Assembly: GCF_026625865.1 (NCBI RefSeq)
Contig: NZ_CP113067.1
Span: 2,604,001-2,668,000 of the forward strand
Reading direction: 5' to 3'
From: Microbacterium sp. SL75
GTDB taxonomy: Bacteria; Actinomycetota; Actinomycetes; Actinomycetales; Microbacteriaceae
DNA length: 64,000 nucleotides
Shown here: positions 21,944 to 31,551 of the stretch, piece after piece
Numbering within the stretch: the stretch's first letter is position 1
Layout of the letters: each line of letters opens with the position of its first letter
Program-made: the position numbers and the translations under genes
Notes under the pieces: model-generated
What the model was told of the DNA's origin: nothing
Database searches by the model: none
What the model saw: only the letters and a program-made list of their open reading frames with translations

Positions 21944-22047
21944 GGGTACTCCTTCGTCGAGGCGCTGACGGCGGTGTCTGCAGCCGTCGGCGGGGGATAT
22001 GTCGAACGCCCCGGCATCGAGCCGGGGCGCGTCGTGATTCCGCGAGT

Positions 22048-22443
22048 TTACGGCACCCAACAGGCGTTGACAAAACCTGTGGTCGCCAACGACAGGGTCG
22101 GAATCGTTTCCGTGAAGGCGCGAGATGCGTCGTCGGATGCCGGGTACTGCACCACCCTCCAGCCCACGGTGCCGTGGTCCTCGTCGCGGGCCTCGAGGGC
22201 GCACGCGACCGGTTCTCCCACGGGGGCGGTGATCTGGAAGCTGCTCGAGACGGTCTTGTCGTCGATGACGGTGAAGCCGGTGTCGGTGGCGGTCACCGAG
22301 GCGGCGCTGTTCGTGAACGTCGTATAGCCGAGATACCCGATGGCGCCGAGGGCGAGCACCGCGACGATCGCCCAGCCGACGATGCGTCGCCGGGGCGAAC
22401 GCGTACGCCCGTACCGGTCGTCGAGCAGGGCTTGCGTCGTCAT
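22048..22443 (-). CDS. DUF4307 domain membrane protein
   Basis: Protein of 131 residues: a basic N-terminus (RYGRTRSPRRR), one transmembrane helix at about 21-41 and an extracytoplasmic domain with the DUF4307 pattern (FQITAPVGEPVACALEARDEDHGTVGWRVVQ). Function unknown; the family is actinobacterial. ATG with GGGGAG 5 nt upstream. The pairing with greA is conserved; in other actinobacteria the mycothiol amidase gene mca is often near, but none is present here. Confidence 0.85.
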   Translation of the reverse strand: MTTQALLDDRYGRTRSPRRRIVGWAIVAVLALGAIGYLGYTTFTNSAASVTATDTGFTVIDDKTVSSSFQITAPVGEPVACALEARDEDHGTVGWRVVQYPASDDASRAFTETIPTLSLATTGFVNACWVP

Positions 22444-22506
22444 GGTCTCCCCGGGCTTTAGGCTGGAGTACCAGGCTACGCGCTTCCGTCCGGACCGAAG
22501 GACTCC

Positions 22507-22782
22507 ATGCACTCCGTGATCGTCGCTCTCGCGACCACACCCTCCCCGGTCGTCACGCCCGACGAATCGATCGTCACCCCCGGGCCGCTCGGCTTCGCCG
22601 CGATCGCTTTCATCGGTATCGCGGTATTCCTCCTGGTATGGGACATGCTGCGTCGCATCCGCCGCGGTCGTTACCGCGAAGAGGTCAACGCCGAACTGGA
22701 TGCCGAAGAACAGGCGCGCGCGGCTCAGGACGCCACCACGACCGACGACCAGGACATCGACCCGGCCGCTCCCCGCAACTGA
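22507..22782 (+). CDS. Small conserved membrane protein of unknown function
   Basis: A 91-residue protein with one clear transmembrane helix (about 29-50), then a basic stretch (RRIRRGRYRE) and an acidic C-terminal tail. The ATG is preceded by GAAGGA at 5 nt spacing. It is divergent from DUF4307. I recognise no named domain; the hydrophobic-basic-acidic layout suggests a cytoplasmic tail at the membrane. Confidence 0.75.
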   Translation: MHSVIVALATTPSPVVTPDESIVTPGPLGFAAIAFIGIAVFLLVWDMLRRIRRGRYREEVNAELDAEEQARAAQDATTTDDQDIDPAAPRN

Positions 22783-22869
22783 CTACCGGCCGTGAGGGGG
22801 CGGCATCCGGTATCGGTCGCCCGATGTCGACGTGTCGTGCCGAGGGCCTGAGCAGCCGCGTCGAGTCGT

Positions 22870-23595
22870 TCAGCCTCCGTGGTACGCCGGAGCGAGAGCG
22901 ATGAGCAGGCACGCCGTCCAGTGGCAGAGAAACGCCAGCACGGTGCACACGTGGAAGATCTCGTGGAAGCCGAAGTGCCCGGGCCAGGGGTTGGGCTTCT
23001 TGAGCGCGTAGACGATCGCACCCCCGGTGTAGAGCAGGCCGCCCACGACGACCAGCACCATCATCGCGACGTTCGCCGCGAGCAGGTCGCCCAGATACAT
23101 CACGGCCGCCCACCCGAGCGCGAGATAGAGCGCGACGTAGAGCCAGCGCGGCGCGTTGATCCAGAAGACGCGGAACAGGATGCCGAGGATCGCCCCGCCC
23201 CACACGATCGATAGCAGCAGCACGGTCTTCTGCGTCGGGAGAGCCAGCACGGCGAGGGGCGTGTAGGTCCCCGCGATCAGCAGCAGGATGTTCGCGTGGT
23301 CGATGCGCTTGAGCACCGCGAGGGTCCGGGGCTTCCAATGGAAGCGGTGGTACAGCGCCGAGTTGCCGAACAGCAGCATCGACGTGGCCATGAACACGGC
23401 TGCGGCCCACTTGCCCGCGGTCCCGTGCGCCAGGGCGATCAGCACGATGCCGCCGGCGATCGCGACGGGGAAGGTCGCGGCGTGGATCCAGCCGCGCCAG
23501 GTGGGCTTGAGATCGGCCTGCGCGCCCACGGCGCCCGCTTCCAGAAGGGGGAGCTGGGGCATGTCGGGGCCATCTGCGGGGGGCGAGCTCGTCAC
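22870..23595 (-). CDS. trhA: Hemolysin III / TrhA family membrane protein
   Basis: Protein of 241 residues with seven predicted helices and the conserved PAQR-superfamily histidines and acidic residue (SALYHRFHWKP, DHANILLLIAGTYTP, HFGFHEIFHVC). Bacterial TrhA proteins act in membrane energetics homeostasis; haemolysis is a historical label. The GTG at 23595 is preferred because TAGGGT lies 7 nt before it, a leaderless arrangement. An upstream ATG at 23652 would add 19 basic residues. Confidence 0.9.
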   Translation of the reverse strand: MTSSPPADGPDMPQLPLLEAGAVGAQADLKPTWRGWIHAATFPVAIAGGIVLIALAHGTAGKWAAAVFMATSMLLFGNSALYHRFHWKPRTLAVLKRIDHANILLLIAGTYTPLAVLALPTQKTVLLLSIVWGGAILGILFRVFWINAPRWLYVALYLALGWAAVMYLGDLLAANVAMMVLVVVGGLLYTGGAIVYALKKPNPWPGHFGFHEIFHVCTVLAFLCHWTACLLIALAPAYHGG

Positions 23596-23717
23596 GACTC
23601 CGACCCTACGTCTGCGAGCATGCTTCGCGCGGAACATGGGGAATCCGCTCACCGTTCCCCCAGGGAGGATGACCCGTTTCCGAGGTCGAGGCAGCCTCGA
23701 CGCGGTAGCGTAGGCGC

Positions 23718-24500
23718 GTGGCGCGCATGCGGAAGAACGAGGGGCGGGGACCGCTCTACCGTCTCTACATCTCGCGCCTTCGCCGTCGCATGCCGGCCAC
23801 CGTGCCGCACCACGTCGCCATGATGATCGACGGCAACCGCCGGTGGGCGCGTCAGCTGGGCTTCGACAGCGCGGCGCACGGTCATCGGGCCGGCGCCGCG
23901 AAGATGCACGAGTTCCTCCGCTGGTGCGACGACCTCGGTATCGAGGTCGTGTCGCTGTACCTGCTGTCGAACGACAATCTGGTCAAGCGCGACAGCCAGG
24001 AGCTGCAGGATCTGCTCGAGATCATCGCCGAACTCGCCGCCGAACTGTCGCACGAGCCGAATTGGCGGGTCAAGCACGTGGGGCGGGCCGAGGGGCTGCC
24101 CACCGAGCTCGCCGAGGTGCTGCACGAGGCCACGGAGCGCACGCGCGGCCACGACGGACTGCACGTGAATCTCGCCGTCGGCTATGGCGGGCGTAGCGAG
24201 ATCGTGGATGCCGTGCGCTCGATCATCGCGAAGCACGACCAGTCGGGCGGGTCTCTCGAGGAACTCGCCGCGAGCCTCACGCCCGAGCAGATCGGGGAGC
24301 ACCTGTACACGGGGGGACAGGCCGATCCCGACCTCGTGATCCGCACCTCCGGTGAGCAGCGCCTCAGCGACTTCCTGCTCTGGCAGTCGGCGCACTCGGA
24401 GTTCTACTTCGTCGAGGCGCTCGGCCCCGACCTGCGCGAGGTGGACTTCCTCCGCGCGATCCGCGACTTCGCGGCGCGCGATCGCCGCTTCGGACAGTAA
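23718..24500 (+). CDS. uppS: Isoprenyl transferase (UppS-like cis-prenyltransferase)
   Basis: Cis-prenyltransferase of 260 residues making Z-prenyl diphosphates used as cell-wall lipid carriers. The catalytic segment MMIDGNRRWAR (Asp38) and the C-terminal signatures DLVIRTSGEQRLSDFLLWQSAHSE and FVEALGP are present. The GTG start follows TAGCGT by 6 nt with no Shine-Dalgarno, so a leaderless message is likely. Actinobacteria often carry two such enzymes of different chain length; sequence alone does not fix which product this one makes. Confidence 0.94.
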   Translation: MARMRKNEGRGPLYRLYISRLRRRMPATVPHHVAMMIDGNRRWARQLGFDSAAHGHRAGAAKMHEFLRWCDDLGIEVVSLYLLSNDNLVKRDSQELQDLLEIIAELAAELSHEPNWRVKHVGRAEGLPTELAEVLHEATERTRGHDGLHVNLAVGYGGRSEIVDAVRSIIAKHDQSGGSLEELAASLTPEQIGEHLYTGGQADPDLVIRTSGEQRLSDFLLWQSAHSEFYFVEALGPDLREVDFLRAIRDFAARDRRFGQ

Positions 24501-24705
24501 ACGATCTCGACGACGGGATCGGCGTGAACATGCTGTTTACGAACTCGTCACTTTCGCGGCGTGTTAACGACCCCGGGTGGTGTCGACGGGCCGTACGGTG
24601 ATCTCATCGGACACGGAGTCCGGTCGAGTCGACCTTCGGATCGCGACTCGTGACCCACAGGTCGACTCGTGAAAACCGGGTGAACACCCGGGTCGGGAGT
24701 GGGTT

Positions 24706-26067
24706 GTGACTGCACGAGCACCGTACGACCAGCATCACGTCGTCGAGAGCACCGAGTCCGAAGCGGGAGTCGATCAGGCCCTGCGCACGTACGTCCTGGA
24801 CACCTCCGTCCTGCTGAGCGATCCGCGGGCGTTCTTCCGCTTCGCGGAGAACTCGGTGGTGATCCCCGTCGTGGTGATCACCGAGCTCGAGGGAAAACGT
24901 CACGACCCCGAGATCGGGTATTTCGCCCGCCAGGCGCTCCGTCACCTCGACGAACTCCGAATCGAGCACGGCCGCCTGGACTTCCCCGTCCCGGTCGGCA
25001 CCGGTGGCACCCTTCGCGTCGAGCTGAACAACACCGACCAGCAGGTACTGCCCTCGGGCATGCGCACGGGTGGCAACGACAGCCGCATCCTGGCCGTCGC
25101 GATGAACCTCGCCCAGGACGGCGCCGAGGTCACCGTGGTGTCGAAGGACCTCCCGATGCGGGTGAAGGCGGCATCCCTCGGACTGAGTACCGAGGAGTAT
25201 CTCGCCGAGCAGGCCATGGATTCCGGTTGGACCGGAATCGCGTCGATCGATCTATCGGGCGACGAGATCTCCGATCTCTACGAGACCGAGGTCGGCGTCA
25301 GCGAGGTGGTGAAGGGCCTGCCGATCAACACCGGACTCGTCATCCACTCCGAGCGCGGCTCGGCGCTCGGCCGTGTCACCGGCAAGGGGGAGTACCGCCT
25401 TGTGCGCGGCGATCGCGACGCCTTCGGACTGCACGGCCGGTCCGCCGAGCAGCGCATCGCCCTCGACCTGCTTCTCGACCCCGAGGTGGGCATCGTCTCG
25501 CTCGGGGGTCGTGCCGGTACCGGCAAGTCGGCGCTGGCGCTGTGCGCCGCCCTCGAGGCCGTGCTGGAGCGTCAGCAGCAGAAGAAGATCATCGTCTTCC
25601 GACCGCTGTTCGCCGTGGGCGGGCAGGAGCTGGGTTACCTTCCCGGCGATCAGGCCGAGAAGATGGGTCCCTGGGGCCAGGCGGTCTTCGACACCCTCGG
25701 CTCGGTCGTGTCGGGCAACGTCCTCGAAGAGGTGCTCGCGCGGGGTCTGCTCGAGGTTCTCCCGCTCACGCATATCCGCGGTCGTTCGTTGCATGATGCT
25801 TTCGTCATCGTCGACGAGGCGCAGTCTCTCGAGCGGAACGTCCTGCTCACCGTGCTCAGCCGCATCGGCCAGAACTCGCGCGTGGTGCTCACGCATGACG
25901 TCGGGCAGCGCGACAACCTGCGCGTCGGTCGCCACGACGGTGTCGCCTCGGTGATCGAGACGCTGAAGGGCCACGGCCTCTTCGGGCACGTGACGCTCAC
26001 GCGGTCCGAGCGTTCGGCCATCGCCGCCCTCGTGACGGAGCTGCTGGAGGCGGGCGAGCTGTCGTAA
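24706..26067 (+). CDS. PIN-PhoH family ATPase (PhoH2-like)
   Basis: Fusion of 453 residues: an N-terminal PIN nuclease domain ([11 protein letters not shown] with Asp32, then the [21 protein letters not shown] and [11 protein letters not shown] acidic sites) and a C-terminal PhoH ATPase with Walker [10 protein letters not shown] near 268-276 and Walker [10 protein letters not shown] near 365-373. Characterised PhoH2 proteins have RNA helicase and ribonuclease activity. The GTG start follows a GGTCGGGAGTGG leader. It is followed by an unusually long perfect stem. Confidence 0.93.
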   Translation: MTARAPYDQHHVVESTESEAGVDQALRTYVLDTSVLLSDPRAFFRFAENSVVIPVVVITELEGKRHDPEIGYFARQALRHLDELRIEHGRLDFPVPVGTGGTLRVELNNTDQQVLPSGMRTGGNDSRILAVAMNLAQDGAEVTVVSKDLPMRVKAASLGLSTEEYLAEQAMDSGWTGIASIDLSGDEISDLYETEVGVSEVVKGLPINTGLVIHSERGSALGRVTGKGEYRLVRGDRDAFGLHGRSAEQRIALDLLLDPEVGIVSLGGRAGTGKSALALCAALEAVLERQQQKKIIVFRPLFAVGGQELGYLPGDQAEKMGPWGQAVFDTLGSVVSGNVLEEVLARGLLEVLPLTHIRGRSLHDAFVIVDEAQSLERNVLLTVLSRIGQNSRVVLTHDVGQRDNLRVGRHDGVASVIETLKGHGLFGHVTLTRSERSAIAALVTELLEAGELS

Positions 26068-26070
26068 CGG

Positions 26071-26120
26071 TCACGGAAGAGGGGCCGGGATGCCGTGGCA
26101 TCCCGGCCCCTCTTCCGTGA
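26071..26120 (+). terminator. Long inverted repeat / terminator after phoH
   Basis: A 24-bp perfect stem with only 2 nt at the centre (left arm starts TCACGGAAGAGGGG), immediately after the PhoH stop codon. The centre carries back-to-back GGATGCC and GGCATCC. Confidence 0.82.
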
Positions 26121-26229
26121 TGTGGGAGCGACACGGGCATGCCCGGGTCGAAGCGGTTTGCGTTCGCGCTCAGAACGGCGGGGTAGGCATCGTTCGACCA
26201 GGCAAATCCGGGTGCGGCGGCGCTGGCGC

Positions 26230-26445
26230 CTTGATGAGAGGGTTCTCATTTTGGGCTCTCCGCCTTCTCACGATGGCCCGTCAGAGTAGAGCCATCGACG
26301 AGGGAGACCTCGTCACCCGCCTCGGCGGTTCCCCCAGGAAAAACACGAGAACGTCACGTGCAGGTCACCGCTCTTCGGGTGAGTCGGAAGACCACAGTGA
26401 GCGTCTCCCCAAAACCCCCGGTTCCCCCGCCGGGGGTTTTCGGGT
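26230..26445 (+). ncRNA. Candidate structured noncoding RNA
   Basis: The gap between two convergent genes holds a series of short perfect hairpins: ATGAGA/TCTCAT at 26234-26249, GATGGC/GCCATC at 26272-26296, GACGAGG/CCTCGTC at 26297-26314 and CCGC/GCGG at 26317-26328, ending in a terminator with TTTT. No open frame here has a credible start and composition. I could not match it to RNase P, tmRNA, SRP RNA or a riboswitch class. The strand is set by the terminator T tract; the 5' end is not determined. Confidence 0.4.
26411..26440. terminator. Bidirectional terminator, AAAACCCCCG / CGGGGGTTTT
   Basis: A 10-bp perfect stem with a 10-nt loop, flanked by A tracts and T tracts so it fits intrinsic termination on both strands. 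On the minus strand it lies 13 nt beyond the response regulator stop. On the plus strand it would end the candidate RNA. Confidence 0.88.
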
Positions 26446-26453
26446 TGTACGCG

Positions 26454-27110
26454 TCATTCCCAGCGATAACCCGCGCCGCGCACGGTGACGATATGGGATT
26501 GGCCGATCTTGGCCCTCAGATAGCGCACGTACACGTCGACGACGTTCGACGAGGGGTCGAAGTCCATTCCCCACACGCGGCTCAAGAGCTGCTCACGGCT
26601 GAGCACCTGACCGGCATGGCGGATGAACTCCTCGGCCAACGAGAACTCCCTCGCGCTGAGATCGATCTCCCGGCTGCCGACGGTGGCCCGCCGGGCGAGC
26701 ACGTCGAGCGAGACGTCACCATGTGCCACGGTCATCGGGCCGACGGTGACGGGTTCTCGCATGCGCGAACGCACCCGGGCGAGGAGCTCGTCGAACTTGA
26801 ACGGCTTGGCGACGTAGTCGTTTGCGCCGGCGTCGAGCCCGTCGACCGTATCGCGCGTGCTCGTGCGGGCGGTGAGCATGATGACGGGGATCTGCGAGCC
26901 CTGCCCACGGAGGCTCCGCAGCACCTCGAAGCCGTCCATCGTCGGTAGGCCGACGTCGAGCAGGACGAGGTCGATGTCGCCTGACAGGGCGGTGTCGAGA
27001 GCCTCGGCGCCGTCGGAGATGATGAGGGTCTGATACCCGGCGGCCTCCAGCCCCTTCGAGACGAACGCCGAGATGCGTTCCTCGTCTTCTGCGATGAGGA
27101 TGCGTGTCAT
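26454..27110 (-). CDS. OmpR-family response regulator
   Basis: Two-component regulator of 218 residues. The receiver domain has AEDEER near the N-terminus, phosphoacceptor Asp52 (LVLLDVGLP) and Lys102 (AKPFKF). It is followed by a winged-helix DNA-binding domain ending in YVRYLRAKIGQSHIVTVRGAGYRWE. It is encoded first and its last 4 bases of start overlap the... the kinase stop lies 5' of it with an ATGA overlap at 27107-27110, so kinase and regulator are translationally coupled. The sensed signal is unknown. Confidence 0.93.
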   Translation of the reverse strand: MTRILIAEDEERISAFVSKGLEAAGYQTLIISDGAEALDTALSGDIDLVLLDVGLPTMDGFEVLRSLRGQGSQIPVIMLTARTSTRDTVDGLDAGANDYVAKPFKFDELLARVRSRMREPVTVGPMTVAHGDVSLDVLARRATVGSREIDLSAREFSLAEEFIRHAGQVLSREQLLSRVWGMDFDPSSNVVDVYVRYLRAKIGQSHIVTVRGAGYRWE

Positions 27111-28522
27111 CCGGTGGCCTCTCTCTGCATGACGACGTCACCGGCGCGCACGGGCGTCGGAAGCTCAGCGGGGGACTGCGCCCCGGTCACGGGGATGTGC
27201 AGGGCGACCGTCGCGCCGCCGCCGGGGGTGTCACCGACGGTGCAGTGCCCGTCGTGTGCCTTGGCGATGGCATCCACGATGGACAACCCCAGCCCCGACC
27301 CGTCTACCCCGCGCCCCGTCGACAGGCGGTCGAAGCGGCGGAACACGCGGTGGCGGGCGGCGGGGGGAATGCCGGGGCCGTGATCGCGCACCCACAGGTG
27401 CGCCGTGACGTCGTCGGCGGTGCTGCCGATCTCGATCGGGGTGCCCTCGGGGGTGTACTTCGCCGCGTTGTCGGCGAGCTGCAGCCAGGCCTGCACGAGG
27501 CGATCTGCGTCGCCGTGGATGCGAACACGTGCGCGCTGCTCGACGGTCCACGTGTGCCCCGGGATCGCGCCCGCGAGTTCCGCGACGCGGTCGGTGAGGG
27601 CTCCCACATCGATGACCGCGGCCTCGAGCGCTCCGCTCTCGACATCGGCCAGGGTGTCGATGTCGTCGACGAGCCGGGCGAGGCGGTCGAGTTCGGCGAT
27701 ACCGAGGTCACGCGTCTCGGTCACGTCGTGGGGGTCGGCCGGGTCCATCATCTCGAGGTGGCCCCGGACGATCGTGATGGGGGTCTTCAGCTCGTGCCGC
27801 ACGTCGTCGAGCAATTGCCGCTGCGCGTCCACGGACATCGCCAGTCGATCGAGCATCGAGTTGACCGAGGTCGTCAGGTCGGAGATCTCATCGTTGCCGT
27901 GCGCGCGCAAGCGCATGCCGAGGTCGTCGATGGTGATGGCGTCGGTGGTGTCGCGCAGGCGCCGGAGGGGAGAGAACAGGCGCCCCGTGACGAACCAGCC
28001 GGCGACGGCGACCAGCAGCAGCACCACGAGCCCCGAGACCCCGTAGGTGAGCGTCGAGAGCGTCACCAGTTCCATGCGCTGGTCGATGGAGATGACCTGG
28101 ACGGCGACTCCGTCTCGCGTCTGCACCGCGGCATACAGCACGGGTCCGTGGGTGCTGTCGACGCGGCCCCGGTCGTTGCCAAGACTGATCTCATCGGCGA
28201 GGGATGCCACGAGTGCGGCGTCGTCGCCGATCGACAGCCCCGGTGGGGACGGCGTACTCGCGAGTACTCGACCCCCGTCGAGCGCCACGGTGCCGTCGGT
28301 CCGGCCGGGAACGGCCGCGGCGACGAGCGTGGCGGCATCCTGGCTGCTCGTCGACAGGGTCGAGACGAATCCGTCGAGCTGGCGCTCGGCGTTGGCCACG
28401 ACGCGCTCGCTCTGCACGAGGAACGTCACGCCGCCGGCGATGATCATGCCGAGCAGCACGACGCCGAGGATGGCGCCGAGGAAGCGCACGCGCGTCGAGA
28501 CGGGTCTCGTCGTGCGGCTCAT
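27107..28522 (-). CDS. Sensor histidine kinase
   Basis: Membrane kinase of 471 residues: a transmembrane helix near 12-34, an extracytoplasmic sensor region of about 130 residues, a second helix near 155-180, a HAMP domain, the phosphoacceptor HELKTPI (His243) and the HATPase domain with DNAAKYTP (Asn near 352), DHGPGIPP and GSGLGLSIV. It is the upstream member of the operon with the response regulator. ATG preceded by CATAAT and AGAGG, so either a leaderless or short-leader message. Confidence 0.93.
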   Translation of the reverse strand: MSRTTRPVSTRVRFLGAILGVVLLGMIIAGGVTFLVQSERVVANAERQLDGFVSTLSTSSQDAATLVAAAVPGRTDGTVALDGGRVLASTPSPPGLSIGDDAALVASLADEISLGNDRGRVDSTHGPVLYAAVQTRDGVAVQVISIDQRMELVTLSTLTYGVSGLVVLLLVAVAGWFVTGRLFSPLRRLRDTTDAITIDDLGMRLRAHGNDEISDLTTSVNSMLDRLAMSVDAQRQLLDDVRHELKTPITIVRGHLEMMDPADPHDVTETRDLGIAELDRLARLVDDIDTLADVESGALEAAVIDVGALTDRVAELAGAIPGHTWTVEQRARVRIHGDADRLVQAWLQLADNAAKYTPEGTPIEIGSTADDVTAHLWVRDHGPGIPPAARHRVFRRFDRLSTGRGVDGSGLGLSIVDAIAKAHDGHCTVGDTPGGGATVALHIPVTGAQSPAELPTPVRAGDVVMQREATG

Positions 28523-28571
28523 CCTCTGATTATGGCGCGCCTCGGCGTCGTGGTTGTGCGGGTGGGGGTGA

Positions 28572-29966
28572 TCAGCCCGGGTGGGTCATCGACAGCAGGT
28601 CGAGTTTGGCGTCGAGAACCTCTTCGGTGATCTCGCCGCGCTCGACGTAGCCGAGGTCGACGACCGCCTCGCGTACCGTGATGCCCTTGGCGACCGCGTG
28701 CTTCGCGATCTTCGCCGCGGCCTCGTAACCGATGACCTTGTTCAGCGGGGTGACGATCGAGGGGGACATGCCCGCGAACGCCTCGGCGCGCGCGACGTTG
28801 GCCTCGAGACCGTCGATGGTCTTGTCGGCGAGGACCCGCATGGCGTTCGAGAGCAGACGGATGGACTCCAGGAGCGCGGTGCCCATCACCGGGATGGCGA
28901 CGTTGAGCTCGAACGAGCCCGAGGCGCCCGCCCATGCGACGGTCGCGTCGTTGCCGATGACCCGCGCGCACACCATGAGCGTCGCCTCGGGGACGACCGG
29001 GTTGACCTTGCCGGGCATGATCGAGGAGCCCGGCTGCAGGTCGGGGATGTGCAGCTCGCCCAGACCGGTGTTGGGGCCGGAGCCCATCCAGCGGATGTCG
29101 TTGTTGATCTTGGTCAGCGAGACCGCGATCGTGCGGAGGGCGCCGGATGCCTCGACGAGACCGTCGCGGTTCGCCTGGGCCTCGAAGTGGTCCTCGGCCT
29201 CGGTGATGGGCAGCTGGGTCTCGGCCGCGAGCAGCTCGATGACCTTCTGCGGGAAGCCGAGGGGCGTGTTGATGCCGGTGCCGACCGCCGTGCCGCCGAG
29301 GGGGACCTCGCCGACGCGGGGGAGCACGGACTCGACGCGCTCGATGCCGAGGCGCATCTGGCGGGCGTAGCCGCCGAACTCCTGGCCGAGGGTGACGGGG
29401 GTGGCGTCCATGAGGTGGGTGCGGCCCGACTTCACGATGCCCTTCCACGCCTCGGCCTTGGTCTCGAGCGCCGCCGACAGGTGCTGGAGCGCCGGGATGA
29501 GGTCTGTGATGAGCGCCTGGGTGACGGCGATGTGCACCGAGGTGGGGAAGACGTCGTTCGACGACTGCGAGGCGTTGACGTGGTCGTTGGGGTGGACCGT
29601 GTCGCCGAGGATACGGGTGGCCAGCGTCGCGAGCACCTCGTTCATGTTCATGTTCGAGGAGGTTCCGCTGCCGGTCTGGTAGGTGTCGACCGGGAAATGT
29701 GCGTCGTGCGTGCCGGTGATGACCTCGTCGGCGGCCTGGGCGATGGCATCCGCGATGTTTCCGTCGAGGGTGCCGAGCTCTTTGTTGGCGAGGGCGGCGG
29801 CCTTCTTGATGCGCGCGAGGGCGGCGATCTGCGTCGACTCGAGGCCCGAGCCCGAGATGGGGAAGTTCTCGACCGCGCGCTGCGTCTGCGCGGCGTAGAG
29901 GGCGTCCTTGGGTACCCGCACCTCACCCATGGTGTCGTGTTCGATGCGGTACTCGATGTCGGTCAC
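28572..29966 (-). CDS. fumC: Fumarate hydratase, class II
   Basis: TCA-cycle enzyme interconverting fumarate and malate, iron independent. At 464 residues it has the normal size. The superfamily signature [11 protein letters not shown] lies near residues 312-322, with [21 protein letters not shown] and [10 protein letters not shown] upstream. The GTG start is supported by GGAGGA 8 nt upstream. It lies 32 nt downstream of the carbonic anhydrase gene and probably shares the xseA-led transcript, perhaps with extra promoters. Confidence 0.97.
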   Translation of the reverse strand: MTDIEYRIEHDTMGEVRVPKDALYAAQTQRAVENFPISGSGLESTQIAALARIKKAAALANKELGTLDGNIADAIAQAADEVITGTHDAHFPVDTYQTGSGTSSNMNMNEVLATLATRILGDTVHPNDHVNASQSSNDVFPTSVHIAVTQALITDLIPALQHLSAALETKAEAWKGIVKSGRTHLMDATPVTLGQEFGGYARQMRLGIERVESVLPRVGEVPLGGTAVGTGINTPLGFPQKVIELLAAETQLPITEAEDHFEAQANRDGLVEASGALRTIAVSLTKINNDIRWMGSGPNTGLGELHIPDLQPGSSIMPGKVNPVVPEATLMVCARVIGNDATVAWAGASGSFELNVAIPVMGTALLESIRLLSNAMRVLADKTIDGLEANVARAEAFAGMSPSIVTPLNKVIGYEAAAKIAKHAVAKGITVREAVVDLGYVERGEITEEVLDAKLDLLSMTHPG

Positions 29967-29998
29967 GTCGTCGTTCCTCCGGGTCGTTCGTTCGGTTG

Positions 29999-30685
29999 TC
30001 AGATGCGGGCGTCTTCGACCCGAGGGTCGTCGACGCGGGGGTCGTCGACATCGCCCACGATGACGACGGGGAAGGCTTCGCCCTCATCGAGGCGATAGTT
30101 GGCGCCGACGACGGCGGTACGACCCTCGGCCACGGCTTCGCTGATCAGCTCGGACGCGCGCAGCAACTCGCCCACCGTGTGACGGAGGTGCTCGCGGCCC
30201 ACGAGTTCTGGGTCGACGACGTCGGGGAGGTGGCCGTCCACGGCGGAGGCTCGCTGGACGCGGCGGACGGCCGGGACGATGGGCGCGATCTGCCGCCAGA
30301 TGTAAGCGGGGAGGGTCGGGGCGTCGACGCCCGTGCTCTCGATGGCCGCGCCCACCGCCCCGCAGGCGTCGTGCGCGAGCACCACGATGAGGGGAACCTC
30401 GAGCACGCCCACGGCGTACTCGAGGCTGCCGATCACCGAGTCGGAGATGACCTGACCGGCGTTTCGCACGACGAAGAGATCGCCGAGGCCCTCGTCGAAG
30501 ATGATCTCGGCCGCGAGGCGCGAGTCGGAGCACCCGAAGAGTGCGGCCGTCGGATGCTGCGAGCTCGCGAGCTCGGTGCGACGTTCGACGTCTTGGCGCG
30601 GGTGCGCGGGGGCGCCGGAGACGAAGCGCTCGTTGCCCTCCACCATCTGCTGCCAGACCTGACGGGGAGTCATGCGCTCGCTCAC
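29999..30685 (-). CDS. Beta-class carbonic anhydrase
   Basis: Zinc enzyme of 228 residues that interconverts CO2 and bicarbonate. Zinc ligands are visible as Cys52 (GCSDSR), His105 and Cys108 (AHDACG), with the Asp54-Arg56 dyad. The GTG at 30685 is chosen: it overlaps the preceding stop (GTGA) and has GAGAG upstream; the ATG 12 nt later is the alternative. Bicarbonate supply fits with PEP carboxylase elsewhere in the window. The C-terminus ends in an Asp/Val/Arg repeat ([15 protein letters not shown]). Confidence 0.94.
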   Translation of the reverse strand: MSERMTPRQVWQQMVEGNERFVSGAPAHPRQDVERRTELASSQHPTAALFGCSDSRLAAEIIFDEGLGDLFVVRNAGQVISDSVIGSLEYAVGVLEVPLIVVLAHDACGAVGAAIESTGVDAPTLPAYIWRQIAPIVPAVRRVQRASAVDGHLPDVVDPELVGREHLRHTVGELLRASELISEAVAEGRTAVVGANYRLDEGEAFPVVIVGDVDDPRVDDPRVEDARI

Positions 30686-31314
30686 GGAATCTCTCTCAAC
30701 TGCTCGATCTGAGACGTGACGGACGAGGCCGCCAACGCTGCGGTCTCGGGGGCGGCGTCGCCGTAGACGAGAACGTAGTCGGGCCCGGCCGGGGTGGCGA
30801 GGGCATAGTCGATGTTCCCGGTGCCGGAGGGATTCGACGGGCGGTACACGTTCCACGTGATGCCGTCGATCTCTGTGGTCTCGGTGCTACGGGTGCCGTC
30901 GAGCACCTGAGCGACCCACGTCTCGTCGGCCTCGAAACCCTGCGCGACGCGGAGGAAACCGCTCTCGCCCGAGCGAACGTAGACCATGGTCCACGCCTCG
31001 GTGCCGCCGACGCCCTCGGTGCTCGCCTGGTTGACGCGCCACCCGGCGCCGAGGGAGGGGGAGAGCACCGGTCGACCCAGGTCGCTCTGCATCTCGGACG
31101 CGAGGGCCGAGACGTCGATGTCGGGGCGGGGGGCCGGCTCGCCGCGAGGGACGGCCGCGACCACGATCAGCACCACACCGACGGTGACGATGAGCGCCGC
31201 GATCAGATTGCGGAAGGTCTTGCTGGAGCGGTACCGACGCGAGGACTCGGCCTTGCGGTCGGCCGCCTCTTGCGGGGTCTCGGGTCGGCCGAGGTGGGCG
31301 ACGACGCGAGCCAT
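30682..31314 (-). CDS. DUF4245 domain membrane protein
   Basis: Protein of 210 residues: a basic cytoplasmic N-terminus, one transmembrane helix (about 36-56) and an extracytoplasmic domain with the DUF4245 pattern (LGAGWRVNQAS, GITWNVYR). Function unknown; the family is actinobacterial and sits beside xseB or fumC. Its start abuts the xseB stop and its end overlaps the carbonic anhydrase start, so it is part of the xseA-xseB operon. Confidence 0.87.
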   Translation of the reverse strand: MARVVAHLGRPETPQEAADRKAESSRRYRSSKTFRNLIAALIVTVGVVLIVVAAVPRGEPAPRPDIDVSALASEMQSDLGRPVLSPSLGAGWRVNQASTEGVGGTEAWTMVYVRSGESGFLRVAQGFEADETWVAQVLDGTRSTETTEIDGITWNVYRPSNPSGTGNIDYALATPAGPDYVLVYGDAAPETAALAASSVTSQIEQLREIP

Positions 31315-31541
31315 CAGTCGTCACCCTCGCCGCGGGCGGCGTCGAGGCGACGCTTCGCGCCGAGCAGCCATTCCTCGCAGCGGGCGTAGAGCTTCTCGCC
31401 GCGTTCCCACAGTGCGAGCGACTCTTCGAGGGTCGGGGCGCCCTGCTCGAGCTCGGCGACCACGCGCACGAGTTCGTCGCGGGCCTGCTCGAACGACAGG
31501 TTCGCGACGTCGACGGCGGGGCCGGGGGTCGTCGCGGTCAT
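31314..31541 (-). CDS. xseB: Exodeoxyribonuclease VII small subunit
   Basis: Small helical subunit (75 residues) that binds XseA to form exonuclease VII, which degrades single-stranded DNA from both ends. The family run [33 protein letters not shown] and the basic LGAKRRLD tail are present. Two ATGs are possible, 31541 and 31550. The first base of the stop overlaps the DUF4245 start. It follows xseA directly. Confidence 0.93.
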   Translation of the reverse strand: MTATTPGPAVDVANLSFEQARDELVRVVAELEQGAPTLEESLALWERGEKLYARCEEWLLGAKRRLDAARGEGDD

Positions 31542-31551
31542 GGCATCCATT

